Part shown: positions 17,175 to 25,708 of the stretch, piece by piece | Layout: every line of letters begins with the position of its first letter | Numbering within the stretch: position 1 is the first letter of the stretch | Source of the DNA: Acidobacteriota bacterium | GTDB taxonomy: Bacteria; Acidobacteriota; Blastocatellia; Pyrinomonadales; Pyrinomonadaceae | DNA: 64,000 nt | Reading direction: 5' to 3' | Assembly (NCBI GenBank): GCA_023389035.1 | Contig: JAEWFC010000021.1 | Location: 28,080 to 92,079 of the forward strand | Position numbers and translations under genes: made by a program | The notes under the pieces: model-generated | What the model was told of the DNA's origin: nothing | The model's input: the letters and a program-made list of their open reading frames with translations, nothing else | Database searches by the model: none

Positions 17175-17196
17175 AGGCGGGCTTGTCCCGCCTTTT
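17175..17196 (+). terminator. Intrinsic terminator after sucC
   Basis: AGGCGGG (17175-17181) pairs with CCCGCCT (17187-17193), a 5-base loop, then a T-rich tract (TTTTCTTTT). It ends the sucC transcript and confirms that no sucD is cotranscribed. Confidence 0.85.
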
Positions 17197-17232
17197 CTTT
17201 TGCCGCGCGATCCGACCTTCGAGGTATCGCCG

Positions 17233-18297
17233 TCAATAGCCGGTCAGAAGACTTCCGGGTGCCGTAACGATCAGATCCGGTCTGGTAACTCGGACCTTTA
17301 CCCGATGGTGCTCAATCCGTTCCGTAGGGACAGGCGCTTTAATGGTGATCTCGTACCGTGACCGTAAGTCTCCCGTGATCGCGCGGATAATTTGAGCGCG
17401 GACTGACGGCGCGGTGTCGAAATAGTAGTGACGGCCGCCGGATACATGGACCAAGTCATCGAGAAATTCGCGGCCGATCTGGTATTCGGCAGCAGTTTGC
17501 CCGGCAGTTGAATACGTGACGGGAACCGGCAGATCCGTGCCTGGGATTCTACCCAGAACCGATGGCGGCGGAGGTAGTTGGCTCAATGTATCGAGGTAAA
17601 TCGGAAAATAGATTACATTTCCCTTTTCTGCATCAAGAAGCGAACGTTCGAAGTCGGTTCGCCTAGAGATTGTGTCAACTCCGTCAGTTATGAGCAATAC
17701 ATAAACATGTTCTGTCTCTGCGGCTAACGTTTTCGCGCTAAGTTCGTGGATCGTGTCGTAGATAGATGTTCCGTTGCCAAACCGAAATTTTCTTGTGGAT
17801 TTCTTAAGCCTAGTTCTATCAGTTGTGAACTTCTCGACCACTTCCAACTCTTGATTGAATTTCGCGATCATGATGCGGTCGTTCGGGGCTAGAGCATCAA
17901 TCATTTCATTCGCAAGATCAAGAATGCCCGCGGCGATCATCGAGGACGAAGGACTGTTATCGATAAGGAGTACCACATTCCGTGGAGTAGTGGCAGATGC
18001 CTCGAACTTAACGATTTCACTCTCCAAGCCATTTATGAAAACCGCGAAATCATCGCTCGCGAGGCCGGAGATATATCCGCCGGTGGCAGACGACCTAACG
18101 GAAACCGGCAAAGTGAGTTCCTTAACTTGGAGCTCCGACGACTTGGGAGGCTTGATCTTTTTCCTCTGCTTGTCAGACAGTTGCCGGGCGGTGTATTCCG
18201 TTGACTCAGAGTACGAGGATTGTGCGGCGGCGACAAATGCGGATGTCGCTAATACTAAAATGGCCGCAATAATTCTGAGTGATATTTCAGATGACAT
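17233..18297 (-). CDS. Secreted VWFA-related protein of the acidobacterial type
   Basis: A 354-residue exported protein with a signal peptide (cleavage near residue 25, FVAAAQ). The N-terminal half is β-rich (LPVSVRSSATGGYISGLASDDFAVF), followed by a von Willebrand A domain with a complete MIDAS start DNSPS in NVVLLIDNSPSSS, then TDGVDTISRR as a later metal-site loop. This pairing of a short 'declared in what follows' strand block with VWA is the layout of the VWFA-related domain abundant in Acidobacteriota. The function is unknown, probably surface binding. Confidence 0.88.
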   Translation of the reverse strand: MSSEISLRIIAAILVLATSAFVAAAQSSYSESTEYTARQLSDKQRKKIKPPKSSELQVKELTLPVSVRSSATGGYISGLASDDFAVFINGLESEIVKFEASATTPRNVVLLIDNSPSSSMIAAGILDLANEMIDALAPNDRIMIAKFNQELEVVEKFTTDRTRLKKSTRKFRFGNGTSIYDTIHELSAKTLAAETEHVYVLLITDGVDTISRRTDFERSLLDAEKGNVIYFPIYLDTLSQLPPPPSVLGRIPGTDLPVPVTYSTAGQTAAEYQIGREFLDDLVHVSGGRHYYFDTAPSVRAQIIRAITGDLRSRYEITIKAPVPTERIEHHRVKVRVTRPDLIVTAPGSLLTGY

Positions 18298-18321
18298 GAT
18301 CGTTTGAACGGTTGTTCGAGG

Positions 18322-19677
18322 TTACACCTTAATATACATCCTACGACGATAGAGCAGCCACATCAGGAACCACCAAAAGAGAATAAAACACGATGCATAC
18401 GCGAGCGATGCGTTGATCGGCTCAAGCCAAGTACGAAATAGGTTACCGAATATCCATTGCTGGAGCGAAATGTCTTTGCCCTCGGGGCCTGCGACCTTTA
18501 TTAGTCCAAGCATGCGTGCCATTATCCCGGAGAAGACAAATAACGCGAGCGCGTTCACACCAAACACTACGAAAGGACGTGCCCATTTCTTATAGCCTTT
18601 GACGTCTATCACGTAGTAGCAGACGCCGAGTGTGAGAAGTGCAAGGCCTGATGTGTATACGACGTAAGAGCTGGTCCAAAGCGATTTATTCAGCGGGAAC
18701 AGCAAGCTCCATGACCACCCAATGGCAAGAAGAAACGTCCCGAAAACGAAAAGACCGAGAACTGTCTTGTATGACGCGAGGTCGCTGCTCGCCGATGATG
18801 CTTCGCTTAATGGAGTCTCGCCGACATAGTGACCTTTTCCGGACCTGACCAGCCAGCTGCCCGTAAGCACGCCCGATATGGTCGTAACGATCGCAGGGAT
18901 CGTCGAAAGTATTCCTTCCGGGTCAAACACTTTGCCTGCCCGCCAGATATGATCCTCGGTTAGTATCACGCGGTCGAGATAGGCTGCGAGATTGCACGCT
19001 TTGTCGTTGATCGTGGTGATCTCGCAGCCTGGAACCGGCACGGTGGTCATCAGGACCCAGTACAGAATAAGCAGAGCGATACCGATGAGAGTCTGATGTT
19101 TCCATGATGTGTGCAGAAACATCACCGAAACTATCAAATAACACACCGCGATCCGCTGCAGCACACCCGGAACACGCATCGTCCCAAAGTTGTACCATGT
19201 AAACTGCGTTCCTGCGAGGTACAAAACCAGCACACACAGCACGGTCACCCCGCCGATGATAGCTGCGAGCTTCTTCTTTTCCGCAAGATAAAGAAATAAT
19301 GCGGCTGTGAATGCCAGCATTATCAAAAGTTTGACGATCTGCGGCAGTGCCGTCTCACCAAAGACGAAGAACGGGATCATCGAGATCAGCAGGCCGAGGA
19401 CAAAGATCTTTACCGCACGCAAAATGATCTTCAGATAAACATCTCGCGTAACGCCCTCGGCCATTCGCCGGCCGAGCGAGATCGGGATCGCTACCCCAAC
19501 GATAAAAAGGAAAAATGGGAATACGTAGTCGGTAGGCGTGATGCCATGCCATTCAGCATGCTTTAGAGGGCCGTAGATCGCAGACCAGGTTCCGGGATTA
19601 TTGACAAGCACCATACCGGCGATCGTCATCCCACGAAAGACATCGAGCGAAATTAAGCGGTCGGGCTGATTCGACAT
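18322..19677 (-). CDS. NagX/DUF5009-type integral membrane acyltransferase family protein
   Basis: A 451-residue polytopic membrane protein with about ten hydrophobic spans. The N-terminus carries the family signature RLISLDVFRGMTIAGMVLVN, AEWHGITPTDYVFPFFLFIVG with the conserved His, and the C-terminal FVVFGVNALALFVFSG. These match the DUF5009 / heparan-α-glucosaminide N-acetyltransferase-like (NagX) group, thought to move acyl groups across the membrane onto sugars. No aminosugar genes are nearby, so the substrate is open. It lies 25 bases before the VWA gene on the same strand. Confidence 0.88.
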   Translation of the reverse strand: MSNQPDRLISLDVFRGMTIAGMVLVNNPGTWSAIYGPLKHAEWHGITPTDYVFPFFLFIVGVAIPISLGRRMAEGVTRDVYLKIILRAVKIFVLGLLISMIPFFVFGETALPQIVKLLIMLAFTAALFLYLAEKKKLAAIIGGVTVLCVLVLYLAGTQFTWYNFGTMRVPGVLQRIAVCYLIVSVMFLHTSWKHQTLIGIALLILYWVLMTTVPVPGCEITTINDKACNLAAYLDRVILTEDHIWRAGKVFDPEGILSTIPAIVTTISGVLTGSWLVRSGKGHYVGETPLSEASSASSDLASYKTVLGLFVFGTFLLAIGWSWSLLFPLNKSLWTSSYVVYTSGLALLTLGVCYYVIDVKGYKKWARPFVVFGVNALALFVFSGIMARMLGLIKVAGPEGKDISLQQWIFGNLFRTWLEPINASLAYASCFILFWWFLMWLLYRRRMYIKV

Positions 19678-19719
19678 TCGTTGGACGAGATTAGCACATA
19701 TCGCTTTTATCTATCGCAT

Positions 19720-20253
19720 TTAGGAAACCCAACCGAGCCTGGCAGAAGTTGACGTGATGTGAGCGGTGTGATGAAGGGAATGCCACGCGTACATCGCAAG
19801 CATCGACTCTAAGGCCCACTTCCCGGATTCAGGATGGATCAATTCACGCCGGAAGTCCTCATCGGACATTCCGGTTAGCAGTTCCGACCACCTCGCGTGC
19901 ACGCCTTCGATGATCGATAGAGATGGTTCCAAAGGCATAAGGCTGTCGGCAAGCTGCGCCCAAAGTTCCTCATGGTATGGCCGGATGATCGGCCCATCTT
20001 CAGTTAGGGCGAGCTTAAAGCGACAAAGTGAATTAATGTGACTGTCCGCCAAATGATGGACGGTCTGACGAAGCGTCCAGCCGCCATCTCTGTAGGGCGT
20101 GTCGATCTGCTCTTCGCTGAGACCTGAGACGGCAGCCTTGATCGCACAAGGCAGGTCGGCGATGGTGGAAATATTCTCGGCTCGATTCGGGTATTCCGCC
20201 GGATCGAACTTTCCGATAGGAAAACGCGGGTCTTTCTCAAAGACTTCATCCAT
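19720..20253 (-). CDS. YfiT/DinB-family metal-dependent protein (bacillithiol-transferase-like)
   Basis: A 177-residue four-helix DinB-fold protein. It opens with DPRFPIGKFDPAEYPNRAENIS as in the YfiT family, and the metal-binding histidines appear in LRQTVHHLADSH and in WHSLHHTAHI. YfiT members are predicted thiol-S-transferases; whether this organism makes bacillithiol is unknown. The ATG at 20253 overlaps the dnaB stop codon by 8 bases, implying translational coupling; an in-frame TTG at 20268 is the alternative start. Confidence 0.87.
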   Translation of the reverse strand: MDEVFEKDPRFPIGKFDPAEYPNRAENISTIADLPCAIKAAVSGLSEEQIDTPYRDGGWTLRQTVHHLADSHINSLCRFKLALTEDGPIIRPYHEELWAQLADSLMPLEPSLSIIEGVHARWSELLTGMSDEDFRRELIHPESGKWALESMLAMYAWHSLHHTAHITSTSARLGWVS

Positions 20254-21619
20254 AATAAACGTCTTCAAATCGAGTGAACTGTTTCAGGAACGCGAGCCGG
20301 ATCGTGTCGGTCGGGCCGTTTCGCTGTTTAGCGATAATCAGTTCGGCAATGTTCTGTTCGCTTTCCGGTATCTCATCGGGCTCCTTTGCGTAGTAATCCT
20401 GCCGGTATATAAAAGCGACCACATCAGCATCTTGCTCGATCGATCCTGATTCACGAAGGTCCGACATCATCGGTTTAGGCGGGTTTCGCGCCTCCGGAGC
20501 TCGCGACAGCTGCGAAAGAGCAACGACCGGAACATTGAATTCCTTGGCGAGAGCTTTAAGATCGCGCGAGATCTGCGAGACCTCCTGCTGTCGATTCTCA
20601 TTGCGACGGGTTCCGCCGCCCATCAATTGGAGATAGTCAACGACGATAAGCTCCAGCGACTTTTGCTCGACCGCGAGACGCCGAAGCTTCGCACGCATTT
20701 CAAGCACCGAAATCCCGGGCGTATCATCGATGAATAGCTTGGTATCCGAAAGCTCACCGATCGCCTCGGCCAATCTGGGCCAATCACGTTGCGAAAGATT
20801 ACCGTTACGGAGATTCCGGGCGTCGATCGATGCCTGAGCGCTCAGCATACGCATCAGGAGCTGTTCCTTCGACATTTCCAGAGAAAAGAAGGCGACCACC
20901 GCTCGTTCGCGAACTGCAGCCTTTTGAGCGATGTTCAGCACAAGTGCGGTCTTTCCCATCGACGGCCGCGCGGCAATGATAATGAGGTCGCCGCCCTGCA
21001 AGCCGGACGTCAGGTTGTCGAGATCGCGGAAACCGGTCGCAAGGCCCGTTAGTGCGTGCGAATCACGCTTGTAAAGTTCCTCGATCTTCTTGAAGACATT
21101 CTCGGCGATCGGCTGTATCGGCGAAAAACCTTCACGGGCCTTCTGTTCGGCAAGCGAAAAGATGGACTGTTCAGCACGGTCCAAGATGATCTTGGCGTCT
21201 TCTTCCTCTTCAAGGGCCTCGCTCGTGATCTGGTTACAGGTGCGAACCAGGTCACGCATCATTGCCTTCTCACGTACGACCGTAATGTAATCACCAACAT
21301 CAGAAAAATGCGGCAGCCCGTACGTGAGGTTAGTGATCGCCGCGACTCCGCCGATCGCTTCGACAGAACCTTCCTTTTTCAGTTCCTCTGCTATCAGTAT
21401 CGGGTCGATCCGTTTAGACGCCTCAAAGAGTCCTACCATCGCTGCGAATATGCGGCGATGCAGCGGCGAATAAAAGTATTCGGGCTTTAGGTGTTCAAGA
21501 GCTTGCGTTACTAGGGTGTTGTCTAGGAGGATCGCTCCGAGGATCGCACGCTCGCTGTCTTCACTGGACGGTAGCGGTCGTTCAAGGTACTGTTCGCGAC
21601 GAGCTTCAGGAAATGCCAT
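20246..21619 (-). CDS. dnaB: Replicative DNA helicase
   Basis: Hexameric 5'-3' helicase of the replication fork. The 457-residue protein has the N-terminal collar domain (ERAILGAILLDNTL, EYFYSPLHRRIFAAM), the Walker A AARPSMGKTALVLNIA, motif H2 with LIVVDYLQLM, H3 with VPVVALSQLSRAPE and the C-terminal IAELIIAKQRNGPTDTIRL. No intein or unusual insertion is seen. It follows rplI on the minus strand after a terminator, the common rpsF-rpsR-rplI-dnaB order. Confidence 0.96.
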   Translation of the reverse strand: MAFPEARREQYLERPLPSSEDSERAILGAILLDNTLVTQALEHLKPEYFYSPLHRRIFAAMVGLFEASKRIDPILIAEELKKEGSVEAIGGVAAITNLTYGLPHFSDVGDYITVVREKAMMRDLVRTCNQITSEALEEEEDAKIILDRAEQSIFSLAEQKAREGFSPIQPIAENVFKKIEELYKRDSHALTGLATGFRDLDNLTSGLQGGDLIIIAARPSMGKTALVLNIAQKAAVRERAVVAFFSLEMSKEQLLMRMLSAQASIDARNLRNGNLSQRDWPRLAEAIGELSDTKLFIDDTPGISVLEMRAKLRRLAVEQKSLELIVVDYLQLMGGGTRRNENRQQEVSQISRDLKALAKEFNVPVVALSQLSRAPEARNPPKPMMSDLRESGSIEQDADVVAFIYRQDYYAKEPDEIPESEQNIAELIIAKQRNGPTDTIRLAFLKQFTRFEDVYYG

Positions 21620-21804
21620 AACTAAATTATTCGGACCAAATGCGGCCGATGAGTATTCACTAGCTGTGGATAAAAAAGGGAGCGGACGAACCGGCTAAGA
21701 CCTAATGATCTTTCAACGCCGATTTCGATGATACACATGCCATTGTGTCTGAGCCAACGCCGGGAATGCTGATTTTTTATTGGTGTTTTTGCATTTCTCG
21801 ACAA

Positions 21805-21840
21805 CAAAAATGACCGCGAGCGGTTATCCCGAACGCGGTC
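21805..21840 (-). terminator. Intrinsic terminator between rplI and dnaB
   Basis: Read on the minus strand, GACCGCG (21834-21840) pairs with CGCGGTC (21812-21818), with an inner CGG/CCG pairing, followed by ATTTTTGTTG. It separates the ribosomal operon from dnaB. Confidence 0.75.
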
Positions 21841-21864
21841 AATACTTTGCGAAACATAAGTTCT

Positions 21865-22425
21865 TTATTCCGCTGTTTCAGCCACTGCAGAGGCATCCGA
21901 CGCTTCTTCAGCAGCGGTCTCGGACTTTGCCTTTCGCTGCTTCTTATCGGAAGCAGCTTCGGCGTCCTCACCGCCCTCTGCGTTAACAGTTACCGGAACT
22001 TCTAGCGTAACCTCACGATGAAGCTTGACCTTCACCGTGTATTCGCCGGTTTCCTTGATCGGGTCTTTGAGGTTTATCTTACGGCGATCGATCTCATAGC
22101 CTTTCGCCTGCAGAGCCTCAGCAACATCCATCGAGGTAACTGAACCGAATAGCGTTCCGCCGTCACCGGCCTTGCGTTCGAACGTAAGTGAAATGCTGCC
22201 CATCTGCTCTTTCTGGGCTTCGGCGGTCGAGCGCTCTTCAGCAGCTCGCTTAAGCAATGCTGCTCGTTCCTGCTCGATCTGCTTAACATTGCCCTTTGTT
22301 GCCAGCGACGCCAGCCCCTGAGGCAGCAGATAGTTGCGTGCATAGCCGGCTTTCACCTTTACGATCTCGCCGCGGCCGCCTACGGATTCGATATCTTCTC
22401 TTAATAGAATCGTTGTATTTGCCAT
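21865..22425 (-). CDS. rplI: 50S ribosomal protein L9 with charged C-terminal tail
   Basis: L9 binds the base of the L1 stalk. Residues 1-148 match the family (TTILLREDIESVGGRGEIVKVKAGYARNYL in two parts, then FGSVTSMDVAEAL, INLKDPIKETGEYTVKVKLH). The protein continues to 186 residues with an Ala/Glu/Asp/Lys-rich tail absent from typical L9. A good ribosome binding site (GAGGAGG) precedes the ATG. It is the third gene of rpsF-rpsR-rplI. Confidence 0.95.
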   Translation of the reverse strand: MANTTILLREDIESVGGRGEIVKVKAGYARNYLLPQGLASLATKGNVKQIEQERAALLKRAAEERSTAEAQKEQMGSISLTFERKAGDGGTLFGSVTSMDVAEALQAKGYEIDRRKINLKDPIKETGEYTVKVKLHREVTLEVPVTVNAEGGEDAEAASDKKQRKAKSETAAEEASDASAVAETAE

Positions 22426-22443
22426 TGAAAAATCCTCCTCGGC

Positions 22444-22731
22444 CTATTCCGAAACAAACGGCAGCATTGCCATCGTTCGGGCACGCTTGATCGCCTTCGC
22501 GATACGCCGCTGATCTTTTGCCGTGATGCCGGAAATACGTCTCGGCATGATCTTACCGCGTTCCGGAATGAATTGACGAAGGAAGTCAACATCCTTCCAA
22601 TCTACATAGTCAGGGACGACCTGGCGCGGTCGGCGACGCTGATAGCGCCGCGGCATCTTATCCCCAAAACCGTCGTCCGCCATCGGTTCTCTATCCCTGT
22701 CGACGGGTGCATCCATATCTCTTTCTGCCAT
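22444..22731 (-). CDS. rpsR: 30S ribosomal protein S18
   Basis: S18 pairs with S6 on the small-subunit platform. The 95-residue protein has a polar N-terminal extension of ~30 residues before the conserved block VDWKDVDFLRQFIPERGKI, PRRISGITAKDQRRIAKAIKRARTMAMLPF. A ribosome binding site GGAG lies five bases before the ATG at 22731, which supports the extended start. No zinc-binding cysteines are seen, so it is a C-minus form. Confidence 0.95.
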   Translation of the reverse strand: MAERDMDAPVDRDREPMADDGFGDKMPRRYQRRRPRQVVPDYVDWKDVDFLRQFIPERGKIMPRRISGITAKDQRRIAKAIKRARTMAMLPFVSE

Positions 22732-22746
22732 AATTCTCCTCCGGCC

Positions 22747-23151
22747 TTAGGCGGTCGCCTCCTCGGTTTCAGGTTCCGTTTCTTCGGTATTACGAAAGCG
22801 TGCACGCTGAGCGGTACGCTTTTCGCGTTTTGCCTGCAGCTTGTCCGCGGTCTTCCGGTCCTCATCAACTCGAACGGTCATGTAACGCATGATCATATCG
22901 TTGACGCGCATGCGGCGTTCGAGCTCGGCGATCTCCTGGCCCGATCCCTCGATCTCAAAAAGCACATAATGGCCTTCGTACTTCTTCGCGATCGGATACG
23001 CAAAGGTGCGGATACCGATGTTATCCAAACGCACAACAGTACCGCCTTCTTTCTCGATCAGCTTTCCGACAGCTTCGTTGAGTTTCTCTATTCGTTCGCC
23101 GTCCGTTTCAGGATCAACGATGTACATTACTTCGTATGTTCTATTCGCCAA
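22747..23151 (-). CDS. rpsF: 30S ribosomal protein S6
   Basis: S6 forms a heterodimer with S18. The 134-residue protein begins MANRTYEVMYIVDPETD and includes GIRTFAYPIAKKYEGHYVLFEIEG and MRVNDMIMRYMTVRVDE. The last ~25 residues form a Thr/Glu-rich tail. It is the first gene of the rpsF-rpsR-rplI operon, with GGAGG upstream of the ATG. Confidence 0.95.
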   Translation of the reverse strand: MANRTYEVMYIVDPETDGERIEKLNEAVGKLIEKEGGTVVRLDNIGIRTFAYPIAKKYEGHYVLFEIEGSGQEIAELERRMRVNDMIMRYMTVRVDEDRKTADKLQAKREKRTAQRARFRNTEETEPETEEATA

Positions 23152-23210
23152 GTTCTTTCCTCCTTTTGGCTTTCAAGCCTCGGACACGTCGCCCGAAGCA
23201 AGAAGGTAGT

Positions 23211-23795
23211 CTAATTAAAATCAGCCATGGCTCTCTCGACACCATGCATTATTACTGTTCGCACCGCATCGGCTGAGGTCTTGAGTACGGATTCGAGTTC
23301 AATGCTCTCCGACTTTGCGAAATTCTGGAGCACGAAATCCCGTGTATTCGCTATCGGGTGTTCCGGCAAGATCCCAATTCGAAGCCTTGCAAATTCACTG
23401 GTTCCGAGTTGCTCTATGATCGATCGAAGCCCGTTATGTCCGCCATGCGATCCCTTCGGCCTGATCCTTACGGACCCGAAAGGCAAGGCAAGGTCGTCTG
23501 AGATCACCAACAGCCTCGCGATGCTTCGTGCGTTTTTACGCAACAGACACTTGACCGCTTCGCCACTCAGGTTAATGAAGGTTTGCGGCTTTACGAGTTC
23601 GACCGGCTCTCCCGAAAACACCGCACGGCCAACAAGTGAGCGACACTCGTCCCGTTTGATCGGAGTTTGCTCTTCACGTGCGATCAGATCAGCGACCATA
23701 AAGCCGAGATTGTGCCGGGTCCGCTCATATTGCAGTCCCGGGTTACCCAGCCCCACGATCAGCCAGCCGATCCCACCTGCTTCCTCAGTCGGCAT
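23211..23795 (-). CDS. pth: Peptidyl-tRNA hydrolase
   Basis: Pth cleaves peptidyl-tRNA released by drop-off. The 194-residue protein has WLIVGLGNPGLQYERTRHNLGFM with the catalytic His in TRHN, KPQTFINLSGEAV with the conserved Asn, LLVISDDLALPFGSVRIRPKGSHGGHNGLRSI. It lies between rplY and rpsF on the same strand, a frequent bacterial arrangement (prs-rplY-pth). Confidence 0.96.
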   Translation of the reverse strand: MPTEEAGGIGWLIVGLGNPGLQYERTRHNLGFMVADLIAREEQTPIKRDECRSLVGRAVFSGEPVELVKPQTFINLSGEAVKCLLRKNARSIARLLVISDDLALPFGSVRIRPKGSHGGHNGLRSIIEQLGTSEFARLRIGILPEHPIANTRDFVLQNFAKSESIELESVLKTSADAVRTVIMHGVERAMADFN

Positions 23796-23826
23796 TGCTC
23801 AAAGATCCAAACAGAAACGGGCGATT

Positions 23827-24495
23827 CTATTCTGCGTCGCTCTGTTCCGGTTCGCCGGCTTCGCCCTCAGCGGCTTCTTCACCCACGACCTCAGGTTCCG
23901 CACCTTCTTCAAGTTGCGGTTCAAGGTCTGCTTCCTGAACGATCACGATCGATGCCACTACGGCTTCCGGATCATCCTGGATCTCGATACCTTTACCGAC
24001 CTTCAGGTCTGATACGTGGATCGGGTGTTCTGACGACAGTTCAGATATGTCGACGTCGATCGAATCCGGCGTATTTGCCGGCTCGCAAAGCACCTTGATC
24101 TCACGCATGGCCTGTGAAAGTACGGCACCTTCGACCTTCAGAGCTTCGGGCTCACCGAGAAGATGGATCGGAACGGTCATTTCGATCTTCTCACCTTTCG
24201 AGAACCTGCGAAGGTCCGCGTGTATGAGGCGTCCTTTTACCGCGTCAATTTGCCGATCCTGAAAAATAACGTCATGCACGCCATCGCCCTCGATATCGAG
24301 CGAAAACACGGTGTTTACACCTGAATCGGTTCGCAGGATCGCCGCGAGCTCTTTAAGGTCGGCGCTGGCAGCAACACTTTCGGTACCTCCGCCGTAAACG
24401 ACGACAGGGATCTTTCCCTCCTGACGGAGACGGCGATTGATGCCTTTGCCGCCAAACTCTTTCTTAGCAGCTTTTACAACTATTTTTTCAGCCAT
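23827..24495 (-). CDS. rplY: 50S ribosomal protein L25 / general stress protein Ctc, with acidic tail
   Basis: L25 binds 5S rRNA. The 222-residue protein has the N-terminal 5S-binding domain (RLRQEGKIPVVVYGG, VIFQDRQIDAVKGRLIHADLRRFSKGEK) and the C-terminal TL5/Ctc β-domain (VKVLCEPANTPDSIDVDISEL, IHVSDLKVGKGIEI). The last ~35 residues are almost all Glu, Asp, Ala, Gly and Pro. It follows prs by 68 bases on the minus strand. Confidence 0.94.
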   Translation of the reverse strand: MAEKIVVKAAKKEFGGKGINRRLRQEGKIPVVVYGGGTESVAASADLKELAAILRTDSGVNTVFSLDIEGDGVHDVIFQDRQIDAVKGRLIHADLRRFSKGEKIEMTVPIHLLGEPEALKVEGAVLSQAMREIKVLCEPANTPDSIDVDISELSSEHPIHVSDLKVGKGIEIQDDPEAVVASIVIVQEADLEPQLEEGAEPEVVGEEAAEGEAGEPEQSDAE

Positions 24496-24563
24496 AACTT
24501 TTACCTAGTCCAAAGTTCAAGGTTCGCAGTTCAAGGCATCGACCTCGAACATCGACCGGTCAA

Positions 24564-25520
24564 TTAAATAAATAACGACGAAACACTCGTCTCATCGTGA
24601 ATCGATTTGATCGCCGAAGCGAGCAATTTCCCTACGCTCAGTATCTCTATCTTGCCGCCTTCGACAAGCGGTTTTCCATTCTGCTCGACCGGAATGGTGT
24701 TGGTGACTATCACCTTTTTCAAATACGAATTAGTAATGTTATCAACTGCTCGGCCGGACAGGACGGCATGCGTGAAGCACGCGTAAACCTCATTCGCTCC
24801 TGCGTTATGCAACGCCTCTGCGACCTTGCAAATCGTTCCACCGGTGTCGCACATATCATCGACGATCAGGCAGTTCCTACCCGTGACATCACCAACGATA
24901 TTCATAACGTCGGCCTCGTTGGCACGTTCACGCCGTTTATCGCAAAGGGCCAGTCCGGCATCGAGACGCTTCGCGTAAGCACGGGCACGTTCAGCACCAC
25001 CCGTATCGGGAGCAACGACTATTAAATTCTCGATCGGATTGCTTTTGAAATAATCGACAACGATCGGTGCGGCGTACAAATGATCAACCGGAATATCAAA
25101 GAAGCCCTGGATCTGCGATGCGTGCAGATCGATAGTAAGAACGCGGTCGGCACCTGCCTCTGTTATCAGATTGGCGACAAGCTTTGCAGCTATCGGAACC
25201 CGGGGCCGATCTTTCTTGTCTGACCGGGCGTAACCGAAATACGGGACTACGGCAGTTACCCTTTCCGCAGATGCTCTGGAGAAGGTGTCGATCATTATCA
25301 ACAACTCCATCAAGTTGCCGTCCGTCGGCGGGCAAGTGGGCTGAACGATGAACACATCGCTGCCGCGTACGTTCTCACCGATCTGAAAGTTAAACTCCCC
25401 ATCGGAAAAGCGGTCCGTTGAGGCTTTCCCCAGATCGCATGATAGGTGTCCGCAGATCTCCTCCGCGAGCCCGCGATGAGCGTTGCCCGAAAAGATCTTT
25501 ATATTTCCCGTTACGCTCAT
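24564..25520 (-). CDS. prs: Ribose-phosphate pyrophosphokinase
   Basis: Makes PRPP from ribose 5-phosphate and ATP for nucleotide, His and Trp synthesis. The 318-residue protein shows the N-terminal IKIFSGNAHRGLAEEIC, YFGYARSDKKDRPRVPI, the metal/PRPP segment TIDLHASQIQGFFDIPVDHL, VVAPDTGGAERARAYAK and the PRPP loop LIVDDMCDTGGTI. It is class I (phosphate-activated) by sequence. It lies between tRNA-Gln and rplY on the minus strand. Confidence 0.97.
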   Translation of the reverse strand: MSVTGNIKIFSGNAHRGLAEEICGHLSCDLGKASTDRFSDGEFNFQIGENVRGSDVFIVQPTCPPTDGNLMELLIMIDTFSRASAERVTAVVPYFGYARSDKKDRPRVPIAAKLVANLITEAGADRVLTIDLHASQIQGFFDIPVDHLYAAPIVVDYFKSNPIENLIVVAPDTGGAERARAYAKRLDAGLALCDKRRERANEADVMNIVGDVTGRNCLIVDDMCDTGGTICKVAEALHNAGANEVYACFTHAVLSGRAVDNITNSYLKKVIVTNTIPVEQNGKPLVEGGKIEILSVGKLLASAIKSIHDETSVSSLFI

Positions 25521-25601
25521 AAAACCGTCCGTACCCGCGATCGTCAGACATAGAAAAAGCGGGGGATTCCGATACAGATCACCCGCTCCGATAACGATAA
25601 G

Positions 25602-25676
25602 TGGCTGGGGCGGAAGGATTCGAACCTACGAATGCCGGACCCAAAACCCGGTGCCTTACCACTTGGCGACGCCCCA
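25602..25676 (-). tRNA. tRNA-Gln (anticodon TTG)
   Basis: The reverse complement starts TGGGGCG and ends CGCCCCA-G-CCA with an encoded CCA. The anticodon loop TTTTGGG gives TTG, read between CCGGG and TCCGG. The T-loop TTCGAAT is present. It closely resembles bacterial tRNA-Gln(UUG). With the CTG gene at 11733 both glutamine codons have a cognate here. Confidence 0.95.
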
Positions 25677-25708
25677 AGACTTTTCTGGAGAAACTGATCG
25701 GAAGCGAG

